A stretch of DNA of 64,000 nucleotides. Origin: UBA11524 sp963642705 (GTDB lineage Bacteria; Bacillota; Clostridia; Christensenellales; Aristaeellaceae). Made by a program: the position numbers and the translations under genes. The stretch spans positions 33,047-97,046 of the forward strand of contig CAVIHU010000006.1 of the NCBI GenBank assembly GCA_963642705.1, given 5' to 3'. Each line of letters begins with the position of its first letter. Position 1 is the first letter of the stretch. The notes under the pieces are model-generated. The model had not been told where the DNA came from, searched no databases, and worked only from the letters and a program-made list of their open reading frames with translations. Positions 35,534 through 43,052 of this stretch are shown one piece after another.

Positions 35534-36034
35534 TCATTGGAAAACTGTTTCTTCCTCGGTGAAATCAGGTTCAGCCGCCGGCAGGTGTTCACAGACCATC
35601 AGCAGCGCATCCTCGCCGTTGTTCGTATAGTAGCGCTTGCGAAGGCCCAACTGCACAAAGCCGAGTGACCGATACAACCCCTGCGCAATCAGGTTGCTCC
35701 TGCGCACCTCCAGCGTCGCATACGCAGCGCCCAAATTCGAGACATACTGCAGCAGCGCAGTCGTCAGCCGCTTGCCGATGCCCTGCCCGCGATATTCCGC
35801 AAACAGCGCAATGTTGGTGATGTGGCTTTCGTCCAGAATCACCCACGCTCCGGCATAGCCGATGACCTTGCCGTTCGCCTCAGCGACGAGATACCGTGCA
35901 ACACGGTTGTTCATATCGCTCACAAAGGCATCACGGCTCCATGCGTCCTCAAAGCATGCTGTTTCGACCGCATATACGCCGTCCACATCGTCCATGGTCA
36001 TCCGGCGGATGCGAATTTCACTCTGCTCAGGCAT
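35534..36034 (-). CDS. rimI: Ribosomal-protein-alanine N-acetyltransferase
   Basis: This 166-residue GNAT acetyltransferase has IRIRRMTMDDVDGVYAVE, the acetyl-CoA loop YRGQGIGKRLTTALL, LEVRRSNLIAQGLYRSLGF and RKRYYTNNGEDALLM, the usual RimI pattern; the family acetylates the N-terminus of ribosomal protein S18. It overlaps tsaB by 8 bases and completes the common tsaE-tsaB-rimI block. Confidence 0.93.
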   Translation of the reverse strand: MPEQSEIRIRRMTMDDVDGVYAVETACFEDAWSRDAFVSDMNNRVARYLVAEANGKVIGYAGAWVILDESHITNIALFAEYRGQGIGKRLTTALLQYVSNLGAAYATLEVRRSNLIAQGLYRSLGFVQLGLRKRYYTNNGEDALLMVCEHLPAAEPDFTEEETVFQ

Positions 36035-36728
36035 GAAGACCCTCCGTCAGCTTCTTGTTCAGCGCTGCATTCGGGGCACGGAGATACAATGGCATCAGCG
36101 TCAGGTAATCAACCGTATTTTCATCGAGCGCAGCCAGATACGCAACGGACGATGGACGCAGGAATGCATGCATGGGCTTCGCGAACACCGCCTTATCACC
36201 CAGCAGCGCTTGAAGCTTCTCGCGCTGTACCGGCATGCCGTCGCCGAGGAACAGGAATCGTTCGCCCAAACGTCTGATTTCCGTCACGTACTCCTCCAGC
36301 TTCAGCGGCTGATCCTTCATAAGCCGCTCCAGCCGTTCTCCGCCAACGCGGAACGCCGCTCCGTATACCTGACCTGCACGTGCATCCTGAATCGGGCAGA
36401 CAATGCCGTCAAAGCTGCTGATGCCCTGTGCCATCGCTTCGAGCGCGTTCACAGCGACGCACGGCTTATTCGCACCGTGTGCAAGCCCCTTCACCGTGCT
36501 GACACCGAGCCGGACACCCGTGAATGACCCCGGACCGACAACGACTGCCAGACGATCCATGTCCAGAATCGTCAGCCCTGTCGCCTGAAATGCACGGTCA
36601 ATCATCGGCAGCAGGTTTACCGAATGCGTCTTGTGATTCATGGTGACACATTCATGCCGGATGCCATCCTCCGTCAGAATCGCTACGCCGCACACCGGAC
36701 CGGATGTATCCACCGCAAGCAGCTTCAT
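36027..36728 (-). CDS. tsaB: tRNA t6A biosynthesis protein TsaB
   Basis: This 233-residue ASKHA-fold protein acts with TsaD and TsaE to make threonylcarbamoyl-adenosine at tRNA position 37. Start MKLLAVDTSGPVCGVAI, then NHKTHSVNLLPMID, VVVGPGSFTGVRLGVSTVKGLA and ALEAMAQG are TsaB hallmarks. The ATG at 36728 overlaps the tsaE stop (ATGA). tsaD is not in the window. Confidence 0.95.
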   Translation of the reverse strand: MKLLAVDTSGPVCGVAILTEDGIRHECVTMNHKTHSVNLLPMIDRAFQATGLTILDMDRLAVVVGPGSFTGVRLGVSTVKGLAHGANKPCVAVNALEAMAQGISSFDGIVCPIQDARAGQVYGAAFRVGGERLERLMKDQPLKLEEYVTEIRRLGERFLFLGDGMPVQREKLQALLGDKAVFAKPMHAFLRPSSVAYLAALDENTVDYLTLMPLYLRAPNAALNKKLTEGLHA

Positions 36729-37171
36729 TTTTGTTCCTCCATGCTGATTTCGCGGAATCCTCCGCACGGCGTGATAATAACCTCGCGTTCGCTCTCTCCC
36801 ATTGGGGTCAGGCTGATTTCCAGATAATCCGCCGGAATCGCCTCCGGGCACTGACTCGGCCACTCGACCACCGCGATGCCGTCGCCGCCGAGGTACTCAT
36901 CCATGCCCATTTCGTAGAGCTCTTCCGCACTGTTCAACCGATACCAGTCGAAATGGTACAGCGGAACGCGACCATCCTCGTAGACGTTCAGGATCGTAAA
37001 GGACGGGCTTGTCACTGTCCCCTGTACACCGAGCCCTTGCGCAAGTCCGCGGGTGAACTCGCTCTTGCCGGCGCCCAAATCGCCAAGCAGCAGCAGAACA
37101 TCTCCTGCCCGTAGCTGACGGGACAGCCTTGCAGCAAGCTTGCGTGTTTCCTCCGGCGAATGCGATCTCAT
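36725..37171 (-). CDS. tsaE: tRNA t6A biosynthesis ATPase TsaE
   Basis: This 148-residue P-loop ATPase drives turnover of the t6A complex. It shows the Walker A motif GDLGAGKSEFTRGLA, VTSPSFTILNVYE, HFDWYRL and VVEWPSQ. Ser replaces the usual Thr after the Walker Lys, a conservative change. The gene begins 14 bases after ribU with no terminator or promoter between, so it is probably on the riboswitch-controlled transcript. Confidence 0.95.
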   Translation of the reverse strand: MRSHSPEETRKLAARLSRQLRAGDVLLLLGDLGAGKSEFTRGLAQGLGVQGTVTSPSFTILNVYEDGRVPLYHFDWYRLNSAEELYEMGMDEYLGGDGIAVVEWPSQCPEAIPADYLEISLTPMGESEREVIITPCGGFREISMEEQK

Positions 37172-37185
37172 GGTTTCTCTTCCTC

Positions 37186-37788
37186 TCAGTTTTTACGAAC
37201 GTGCAGCAGCGGCGACAGACGCTTATACAGCACATACGTCAGAGCACTGAGCACAATACCCTTCAGCAGATTGAAGGGCGCTGTCACATACAGCAGCAGC
37301 TTCCATTCCGTGTCCACAAAGGGCATCGCCCCCTGCGCCATCGCCACGATGCTTTCCATCGGCATGTTGAACGCCGTCATGTAAAACGGAATCACAATCT
37401 TCCAGTTAACCAGAATGGCCACAACGATCATGCACAGCGTGCCGGTCAGCATGCCGAGCAGCGCCGTCTTACGGGTCTTATTCCTGCGGTACATCAGCGA
37501 TGCCGGCAGGATGAATGCCGCACCCATGATGAAGTCCGCCAATTCGCCCACGTACATCGAGGACGACTTCAGCATGCCCAGCAGATCCTTAATCAGCAGA
37601 ATCGCCAGCCCCGGCAGAGGTCCCATCGAGAAGGCGCCCAGCAGCGCAGGCAGCGTGCTCAGATCCAGCTTATAGAACGCAATCACGGGGATTTCGATCA
37701 TAAACAGGATGACAGAAAGTGCGCCGAGCACCGCAATGCGCGTCAGGTACTGAACCGGGAGCTGTTTTCCTTTTTTGAGCTGTGTCAT
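37186..37788 (-). CDS. ribU: Riboflavin ECF transporter S component
   Basis: This 200-residue membrane protein has about six helices and typical RibU segments: ARG/ALA-rich start RIAVLGALSVILFMIEIPV, LDLSTLPALLGAFSMGPLPGL, LLIKDLLG and GELADFIMGAAFILPA. It binds riboflavin and works with a shared ECF energizing module encoded elsewhere. An FMN riboswitch upstream supports the assignment. GGAGG lies 9 bases before the ATG at 37788. Confidence 0.95.
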   Translation of the reverse strand: MTQLKKGKQLPVQYLTRIAVLGALSVILFMIEIPVIAFYKLDLSTLPALLGAFSMGPLPGLAILLIKDLLGMLKSSSMYVGELADFIMGAAFILPASLMYRRNKTRKTALLGMLTGTLCMIVVAILVNWKIVIPFYMTAFNMPMESIVAMAQGAMPFVDTEWKLLLYVTAPFNLLKGIVLSALTYVLYKRLSPLLHVRKN

Positions 37789-37805
37789 TTTGACAAGCCT
37801 CCTTC

Positions 37806-37846
37806 AAAAATAGCACGCCCCTGAAGCATATCGCTAATCAGGGGCG
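37806..37846 (-). terminator. Expression-platform terminator of the FMN riboswitch
   Basis: On the minus strand CGCCCCTGA (37838-37846) pairs with TCAGGGGCG (37816-37824), followed by TGCTATTTTT. Located between the aptamer and ribU, it can end transcription when FMN is bound. Confidence 0.8.
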
Positions 37847-37894
37847 GAGCATCGCGAAAAAGACGAAAACAGCGTTTAACGCGCATACTTCCAG

Positions 37895-38028
37895 CTTTCC
37901 TCTCTCATCCAGACTATACTGTTGGCACCGGAATCGATTATCCTCTCACCGGTTCGGCCTTCCTCACCGCACAGGTAGGAAGGTTCGCGGGCTATACCGC
38001 CAGTAGGGATTTTCACCCTGCCCCGAAG
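37895..38028 (-). promoter_or_regulatory. FMN riboswitch (RFN element)
   Basis: Minus-strand sequence carries the conserved RFN blocks in order: GGGGCAGGGTGAAAATCCC, ACTGGCGGTATAGCCCGCGA, a variable hairpin, CCGAACCGGTGAGAGG, ATTCCGGTGCCAACAGTATAGTCTGGATG and GAGAGGA. Together with its terminator it forms the 348-bp leader of ribU. FMN binding should switch off riboflavin uptake and possibly the tsaE-tsaB-rimI genes downstream. Confidence 0.96.
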
Positions 38029-38073
38029 AAGCTCCAAGTGGCTATGCATTTCAATGTGAACAGCACGAGTATT

Positions 38074-38109
38074 GGGTGCCTGTTCATCGCTATCATAGCA
38101 CAGGCACCC
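38074..38109. repeat. 10-bp inverted repeat around the ribU promoter -10
   Basis: GGGTGCCTGT (38074-38083) and its exact complement (38100-38109) flank 16 bases that include the -10 box. It could be an operator or an end-of-transcript hairpin for galK. Confidence 0.75.
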
Positions 38110-38120
38110 ATCCTTGTCAA
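38092..38120 (-). promoter_or_regulatory. Promoter of the riboswitch-ribU operon
   Basis: On the minus strand TTGACA (38115-38120), a 17-bp spacer and TATGAT (38092-38097), about 60 bases before the aptamer. Confidence 0.85.
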
Positions 38121-38136
38121 GGTGTTGATTGTATTG

Positions 38137-39432
38137 TTATTGTTCCACCAGACGAAGCACCGCAGCACCTTCAGGGCGTATATCCAGTACGCTGCAGCAA
38201 CGTGCGCCAAACGTCGCTTCCATCGTCTCGATGAACTGCGAAAGCATCTTATCCGGCACGAAGTTCAGCGTCGTGCCTGCGAAACCGCCGCCATGCACAC
38301 GCCATGCGCCGTCCTTGTCCTTGAGCATGTGCTCGGCCATCGCCAGCGCGAGCGACAGGCTCTGGTCGTTGGCGCTCGCGTACACATTCTGCAGATACAT
38401 GTACGAGGAGCGACCGGAGCAGATAATCTCCCAAAGGAAGGCGAACAGGTCGTTGCGGTCCAGCGCCGCCACCTGGCGCGCCACGCGTTCATCCTCTTCA
38501 TAGAAGTGAATCGCGCGAAGCAATGCGCGGTCGCTGACCTTGCCGCGCAGGCTGGGCAGTGCCTGATAGAACTCCTCCGAACGCACACGACGCAGATACG
38601 GCTCGTTGAACTGCGCTGCAACAGCCTTCATTTCCGCCGGAATTGCCGCGTAATCATCTGTCAAATCCGCATGACTGTCGCCGGTCGCGACGACAACGAG
38701 CGAATAGCCGTACCGCGCAAAGTCAAAGCTGACCGGACGCACCTCTGGGTCGTCATGCTTGAAGTCAACCGTCACAAGTCCGCCGGTAGAAGATGCCATC
38801 TGGTCAAGCAGCCCGCTCGGCTTGCCGAAATACTCGTTTTCCGCGTACTGGCTGATCTTGGCGCGTGTCTTGTAATCAATGGTAAAGCCGTTATACAGTG
38901 CATCAAGAATCGCACAGACCATCACCTCGAACGCCGCCGAGCTGCTCAGCCCGCTGCCGGACATCACGCTGGACGTGACCGCCGCGTTGAAGCCGCCGAT
39001 TCTGTACCCAAGCTCCACCATGCGAGCCGCCACGCCGCGAATGAGTGCGTTCGTCGTGCCCTTCTCCTCAGGCAAAGCTGACAGATCATTCAGGTTGAGC
39101 TGAATCGGCGCATAGCCGTCAGAATACACCTGCACGAGCATGTCATCACGCGCGGAAACAGCTGCGAGCGTGTCAAGGTTGACAGCCGCCGCCAGCACAC
39201 GTCCGCGGTTGTGATCGGTGTGATTGCCGCCAATTTCCGTTCTGCCTGGTGCGCTGATCATCAGCACCTCGCGCTCTTCCTCATGGAACAGCTCCTCATG
39301 GCGCTTGAGCATCCCGATATAACGGCCAGTCTGCTCCACCAGCATCCCGTCACGGCGGCCATAAAGGTGCATCAGGCGTTCCATTACCGCAGGCGACTTG
39401 AGGTTTCGGATCATCGTGGCATACTGATTCAT
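38137..39432 (-). CDS. galK: Galactokinase (GHMP family)
   Basis: This 431-residue GHMP kinase has the galactokinase signature APGRTEIGGNHTDHNRGRVL, the ATP loop SSVMSGSGLSSSAAFEVM, CGLLDQ-type segment SGLLDQMASSTGG and the C-terminal GGGFAGTTLNFV. It is longer at the N-terminus than E. coli GalK by about 40 residues, as in several clostridial homologues. Start at 39432 follows GAAAGGGTG. It lies 72 bases after the binding-protein gene and may be co-transcribed with it. No galT or galE is present here. Phosphorylation of another sugar is possible. Confidence 0.85.
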   Translation of the reverse strand: MNQYATMIRNLKSPAVMERLMHLYGRRDGMLVEQTGRYIGMLKRHEELFHEEEREVLMISAPGRTEIGGNHTDHNRGRVLAAAVNLDTLAAVSARDDMLVQVYSDGYAPIQLNLNDLSALPEEKGTTNALIRGVAARMVELGYRIGGFNAAVTSSVMSGSGLSSSAAFEVMVCAILDALYNGFTIDYKTRAKISQYAENEYFGKPSGLLDQMASSTGGLVTVDFKHDDPEVRPVSFDFARYGYSLVVVATGDSHADLTDDYAAIPAEMKAVAAQFNEPYLRRVRSEEFYQALPSLRGKVSDRALLRAIHFYEEDERVARQVAALDRNDLFAFLWEIICSGRSSYMYLQNVYASANDQSLSLALAMAEHMLKDKDGAWRVHGGGFAGTTLNFVPDKMLSQFIETMEATFGARCCSVLDIRPEGAAVLRLVEQ

Positions 39433-39504
39433 GGTACGTTTCACCCTTTCGTTTATTCTGTTGTTATGAACAGTCAGGGATGCGCCGCATACGCGCAATC
39501 ATCC

Positions 39505-41061
39505 TCACTCGCCAACATGCCATGCGCTGTCGTAGGCGTTCTGCCAGATGGCGACCATCTCGTCAATGCCAAGTGCCTCAACGCTGCTGCAGAATTCCGC
39601 CCACGTGTCATCATTAAGCGCCACATCACCTGCGACAAACCACGTCATCTGCTGCTCCGCATAGCTGCTGATGCTCTGCTGAAGCGCCGTCACGCGGCTG
39701 AGCTGCTCATCCGACAGATACAAAAGCGGCATGGAGCGCTTTTCGTACTGCCGCACGCGTACAAGCTCGCTGACAATGCGCTGCGTTTCCGCATCGTCGA
39801 TTTTGCCCTGAACAGCGGCACTTGCGTAGCTCGGCGTATTGGACGTCCAGATGATGGTCGAGGCTTGCAGCGACAGCACCTCATCCGCCGTGCGCACGTA
39901 CATCCACATGCCGTCATCGTTCCATTCGTAGTCCGTTTCTTCCTGACCGACCTCCGCCAGCAGGAAGCCATCGTCCGTATAGAGGTAGTCAATCCACTGA
40001 AGGAGCGTCTCCGGCGAGGTGCAGGTCGATGAAATAGCAAATGTGCCGCGATACAGGTCGCCGGTGAAATCACGGTATGTCTGCTCACCGTTATACACCA
40101 GCGGATCAAGCGCCACGTATTCCTCCGCAAGTGTCGAGCCGACAACATCCACCGGCGTTGCACCGAAGAAGACGCCGTACTTTGCCGTTTCATTCTCGCT
40201 TGAGCTGCTCGAGCTGCTTGACGTTGAGGCTTCCAGCAGCCGCAACGCAGAGAATCCGTCCGAATCGAGCATCCCCTCCGTCCAAAGCTCATGCAGCCAT
40301 TCGAGGAATGCACGATTTTCATCAGTCGTCAGGTTCTTGCTGATGACGCCGTCCTGCTCCGAGAGATAATAGTCATCTGCATTGATGCCGAATGCATGTG
40401 CCAGGAAACGAAGATCCCACATGCTGGTAAAGGACAGCGGGATTTCGTCATCCTTCTGTCCGTTCTGGTTGACGTCCCTGTCGCGGAAGAGCTTGAGAAC
40501 CTCCGTCAGCTCCTCAGCCGTTGTCGGCACAGCCGCCTTCACGCGCTCCAGCCACGTCTTGTTGATCCACATGGTGTTGTTCGGTGCCAGCTCGTTGATC
40601 GCCGGCAGTGCAACAATCGCACCATCTGGCAGCGAGACCGCCTCTAGCCATTCCGAATCGCCCTGCAGCAATGCCCATACGTGCGGCGCATACTCCTCTA
40701 AATACGGTCGCAGATCAATCAGCTTGCCTGCATCATAGAATGCCAGCGTTTCCTGCGGCGTCAGCTCCGCCTTGAAGAGCATGTCCGGCATTGCAGTTTC
40801 TCCAGCGAGCATGGACTGCTTCTCCTCTGTCCACGACTCTGCATCTGAAAACTCGCTGATGGAAAACGATACGCCGGTCTTTTCCGCCATGACGGTAAAA
40901 AACTGATTCGTATCCCAATCGTGCAGCGGCTCCGTTGATGATGACGATTCCGTTGTTTCAAGCCCTGCGAGCATAAACGGCGCATCCGCAGCATACGCCG
41001 GCACAAGCATCATGCCTGCCGCCAGCATACAGGACAGCATAATTGCAATAATTTTACGCAC
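39505..41061 (-). CDS. Extracellular solute-binding protein, orphan
   Basis: This 518-residue binding protein of the LplA-like type has a signal peptide (RKIIAIMLSCMLAAGMMLV, cut after PAYA) without a lipobox Cys. An internal serine run (TSSSSSSSSE) lies in what would be a surface loop, and another Ser patch follows the signal peptide. The segment DRDVNQNGQKDDEIPLSF is typical of the family. The start is GTG at 41061, 6 bases after AGGAGG; the ATG at 41076 lies upstream of that site. No permease genes adjoin, so its transporter must be elsewhere. The galactokinase gene follows and hints at a galactose-containing ligand. Confidence 0.85.
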   Translation of the reverse strand: MRKIIAIMLSCMLAAGMMLVPAYAADAPFMLAGLETTESSSSTEPLHDWDTNQFFTVMAEKTGVSFSISEFSDAESWTEEKQSMLAGETAMPDMLFKAELTPQETLAFYDAGKLIDLRPYLEEYAPHVWALLQGDSEWLEAVSLPDGAIVALPAINELAPNNTMWINKTWLERVKAAVPTTAEELTEVLKLFRDRDVNQNGQKDDEIPLSFTSMWDLRFLAHAFGINADDYYLSEQDGVISKNLTTDENRAFLEWLHELWTEGMLDSDGFSALRLLEASTSSSSSSSSENETAKYGVFFGATPVDVVGSTLAEEYVALDPLVYNGEQTYRDFTGDLYRGTFAISSTCTSPETLLQWIDYLYTDDGFLLAEVGQEETDYEWNDDGMWMYVRTADEVLSLQASTIIWTSNTPSYASAAVQGKIDDAETQRIVSELVRVRQYEKRSMPLLYLSDEQLSRVTALQQSISSYAEQQMTWFVAGDVALNDDTWAEFCSSVEALGIDEMVAIWQNAYDSAWHVGE

Positions 41062-41123
41062 AGCTTTCCTCCTCATTACGATGATCAGACACCCATCGCA
41101 TGGTGTTTGGATATCTGTGTATT

Positions 41124-41129
41124 ATTATA
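41124..41129 (-). promoter_or_regulatory. -10 element of the binding-protein gene
   Basis: TATAAT on the minus strand, 63 bases before the GTG start; the -35 position is poor (TGTTCA), so this may be an activated promoter. Confidence 0.5.
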
Positions 41130-41299
41130 GTATATTTTGCTTAATTTGAACAGTATTTTTCTAAAAAAAAGCGCTTACAATGCAGTTTTCAAAAAGCTTT
41201 CACTTTTTCCAGAGCAAAGCAACCGCCGTCCCTGTTTTTCTCATCAGGAACGGCGCTTGAGTCATTTACAGCTCCGTCTGATTGGTGATTTCCGTCATT

Positions 41300-41467
41300 T
41301 CAAACGGCATGTCCATCCTGTTGCGCGTCAGCGTCATATCTGACACGCTCTTGCAAATCCACGCGCCTGCACATTTCCAGCAGATGGTTGACATCCTGAT
41401 CCTCTGCCAGCGCGCATGTCATCAGCATCATCAGCGCAAGCAGAAACCCAAGCAGTCGTTTCATCAT
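41300..41467 (-). CDS. Small secreted peptide, unknown
   Basis: A 55-residue protein beginning MMKRLLGFLLALMMLMTC-ALAED, a clear signal peptide with a type I cleavage site after ALA, leaving a mature peptide of about 33 residues rich in charged residues with one Cys (LLEMCRRVD). AGGGGGACAGAAG precedes the ATG at 41467. It lies just after the ftsZ terminator. I recognise no family. The signal peptide and ribosome-binding site are the evidence that it is real. Confidence 0.55.
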   Translation of the reverse strand: MMKRLLGFLLALMMLMTCALAEDQDVNHLLEMCRRVDLQERVRYDADAQQDGHAV

Positions 41468-41490
41468 CTTCTGTCCCCCTGTTCTGATAA

Positions 41491-41560
41491 CAAAAAAAAC
41501 CGCACCAGCAGACCGCGAAATGATGGAATGAATCGACATCATATCACGGCGCAGTGCGGT
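41491..41560 (-). terminator. Terminator after ftsZ
   Basis: On the minus strand ACCGCAC (41554-41560) pairs with GTGCGGT (41499-41505) across a 48-base loop and is followed by an eight-T run. It begins just after the ftsZ stop. Confidence 0.7.
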
Positions 41561-41571
41561 CAATTGTGCGA

Positions 41572-43008
41572 TTAGCTGTTGCGTCTCTTCATGAAGGACG
41601 GGATACCGTTTGCATCGGTGGTCGGCCTCTTGGGTGCAGGCGCCTGCACAGACGGCATCGGACCCGTTGCGCCGCCGGCATACTGCTGCTGCATCTGTCC
41701 CTGGAAGCCCTGCAGCTGGAAGTCGTTCTGCTGCGGCTGCTGATTGGCGAACAGCTGCGGCTGACCATACGCCTGCTGAATCGGCTGCTGCATGGTCTGC
41801 TGCATCACCGGCTGCTGGGTCGCCTGCTGAGGCACCTGCTGCGAATAGAAGGCAGGCTGCTGCGCCATCGGTGCCTGCGGAACGCCCATCGTCGGGTGGC
41901 TGGCATACGTGTCGCCGACAGGCGCGTAGGACGGCGTATATCCGCCGGTCTGCTGCGTGCTGCTTGCATTGACGCTGCCGGTCGAACCGTAGAGGCGGTC
42001 GCGATTCAGGTCACGAGCAGACTTCACAGGCTCGCGCGGCGGGAAGGGCGTCTTTTCGAAGCCCGTCGCAATGACCGTGATGCGTACGCTGTCGCCCATC
42101 GATTCGTCGATGCCGGCACCGAAGATGATGTTCGCATCCGGATCTGCTTCTTCCATGATGAGGTTCGCCGCTTCGTTGATATCGATAATGGAAATATCCT
42201 TGCCTCCGGTGACGTTGATCAACACTGCGCGTGCACCGTTGATGTTCGTTTCGAGCATCGGGCTGGAGATGGCATTCTTTGCCGCATCGACCATCTTGTT
42301 TTCGCCCTCGCCATAGCCGATGCCCATATGCGCCATGCCGCCGGACTCCATGACCGTCTTGACGTCAGCAAAGTCAAGGTTAATCAGCGCAGGTACCGCA
42401 ATCAAGTCGCTGATGCCCTGAATGCCCTGACGCAGCACATCGTCCGCGATACCGAACGCCTCAACCATGCTTGTGCCCTTGCTGACCACCTGCAACAGGC
42501 GGTCATTCGGGATGACAACGAGCGTATCCACACGCTGCTTGAGGTCGGAAATACCGGCCTCGGCATTACGCATGCGCTGCTTGCCCTCGAAGGCAAACGG
42601 CTTCGTCACGACTGCGATGGTCAGAGCGCCCTGTTCGCGTGCCACCTCAGCCACGATCGGTGCGCAGCCCGTACCGGTACCGCCGCCCATGCCGGCCGTC
42701 ACGAAAACAAGATCAGCGCCCTTGAGCGCCGCAGCGATTTCCTCGCGAGATTCCTCAGCGCTGCGACGACCCACCTCCGGCACAGCACCCGCGCCGAGTC
42801 CCTTGGTCACCTTCTCGCCGATCTGGATCTTCGTCTGGGCGCCGGACATCTGCAATGCCTGCATGTCCGTGTTGATCGAAATGAATTCAACGCCGCGCAG
42901 ACCAGCTTCCACCATCCGATTAACCGCGTTGCCACCACCGCCGCCGCAGCCGACGACCTTAATGGAAGCATAGTTGCTGGTCATTTGATCATTCTGAGTC
43001 TCAATCAC
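41572..43008 (-). CDS. ftsZ: Cell division protein FtsZ
   Basis: This 478-residue tubulin-like GTPase forms the Z-ring. The GTPase domain has IKVVGCGGGGGNAVNRM, NTDMQAL, the GTP loop TAGMGGGTGTGCAP and NLDFADVKTVM with the catalytic Asp of the T7 loop. From about residue 330 a long linker rich in Gln and Pro (many QQP and QQT steps) leads to the C-terminal peptide GIPSFMKRRNS, the site for FtsA binding. It starts with GTG at 43008 after GGGGGATGCAAC. Last essential gene of the division cluster. Confidence 0.97.
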   Translation of the reverse strand: MIETQNDQMTSNYASIKVVGCGGGGGNAVNRMVEAGLRGVEFISINTDMQALQMSGAQTKIQIGEKVTKGLGAGAVPEVGRRSAEESREEIAAALKGADLVFVTAGMGGGTGTGCAPIVAEVAREQGALTIAVVTKPFAFEGKQRMRNAEAGISDLKQRVDTLVVIPNDRLLQVVSKGTSMVEAFGIADDVLRQGIQGISDLIAVPALINLDFADVKTVMESGGMAHMGIGYGEGENKMVDAAKNAISSPMLETNINGARAVLINVTGGKDISIIDINEAANLIMEEADPDANIIFGAGIDESMGDSVRITVIATGFEKTPFPPREPVKSARDLNRDRLYGSTGSVNASSTQQTGGYTPSYAPVGDTYASHPTMGVPQAPMAQQPAFYSQQVPQQATQQPVMQQTMQQPIQQAYGQPQLFANQQPQQNDFQLQGFQGQMQQQYAGGATGPMPSVQAPAPKRPTTDANGIPSFMKRRNS

Positions 43009-43052
43009 GTTGCATCCCCCTGCCTTTTATGGTGATCTTCGCTTGAATCTGA

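Noticed and set aside
41554..43035. A 493-codon open frame antisense to ftsZ
   Set aside because: Arg/Leu/His-rich repeats reflect the complement of the Gln/Pro linker of FtsZ; no protein features.
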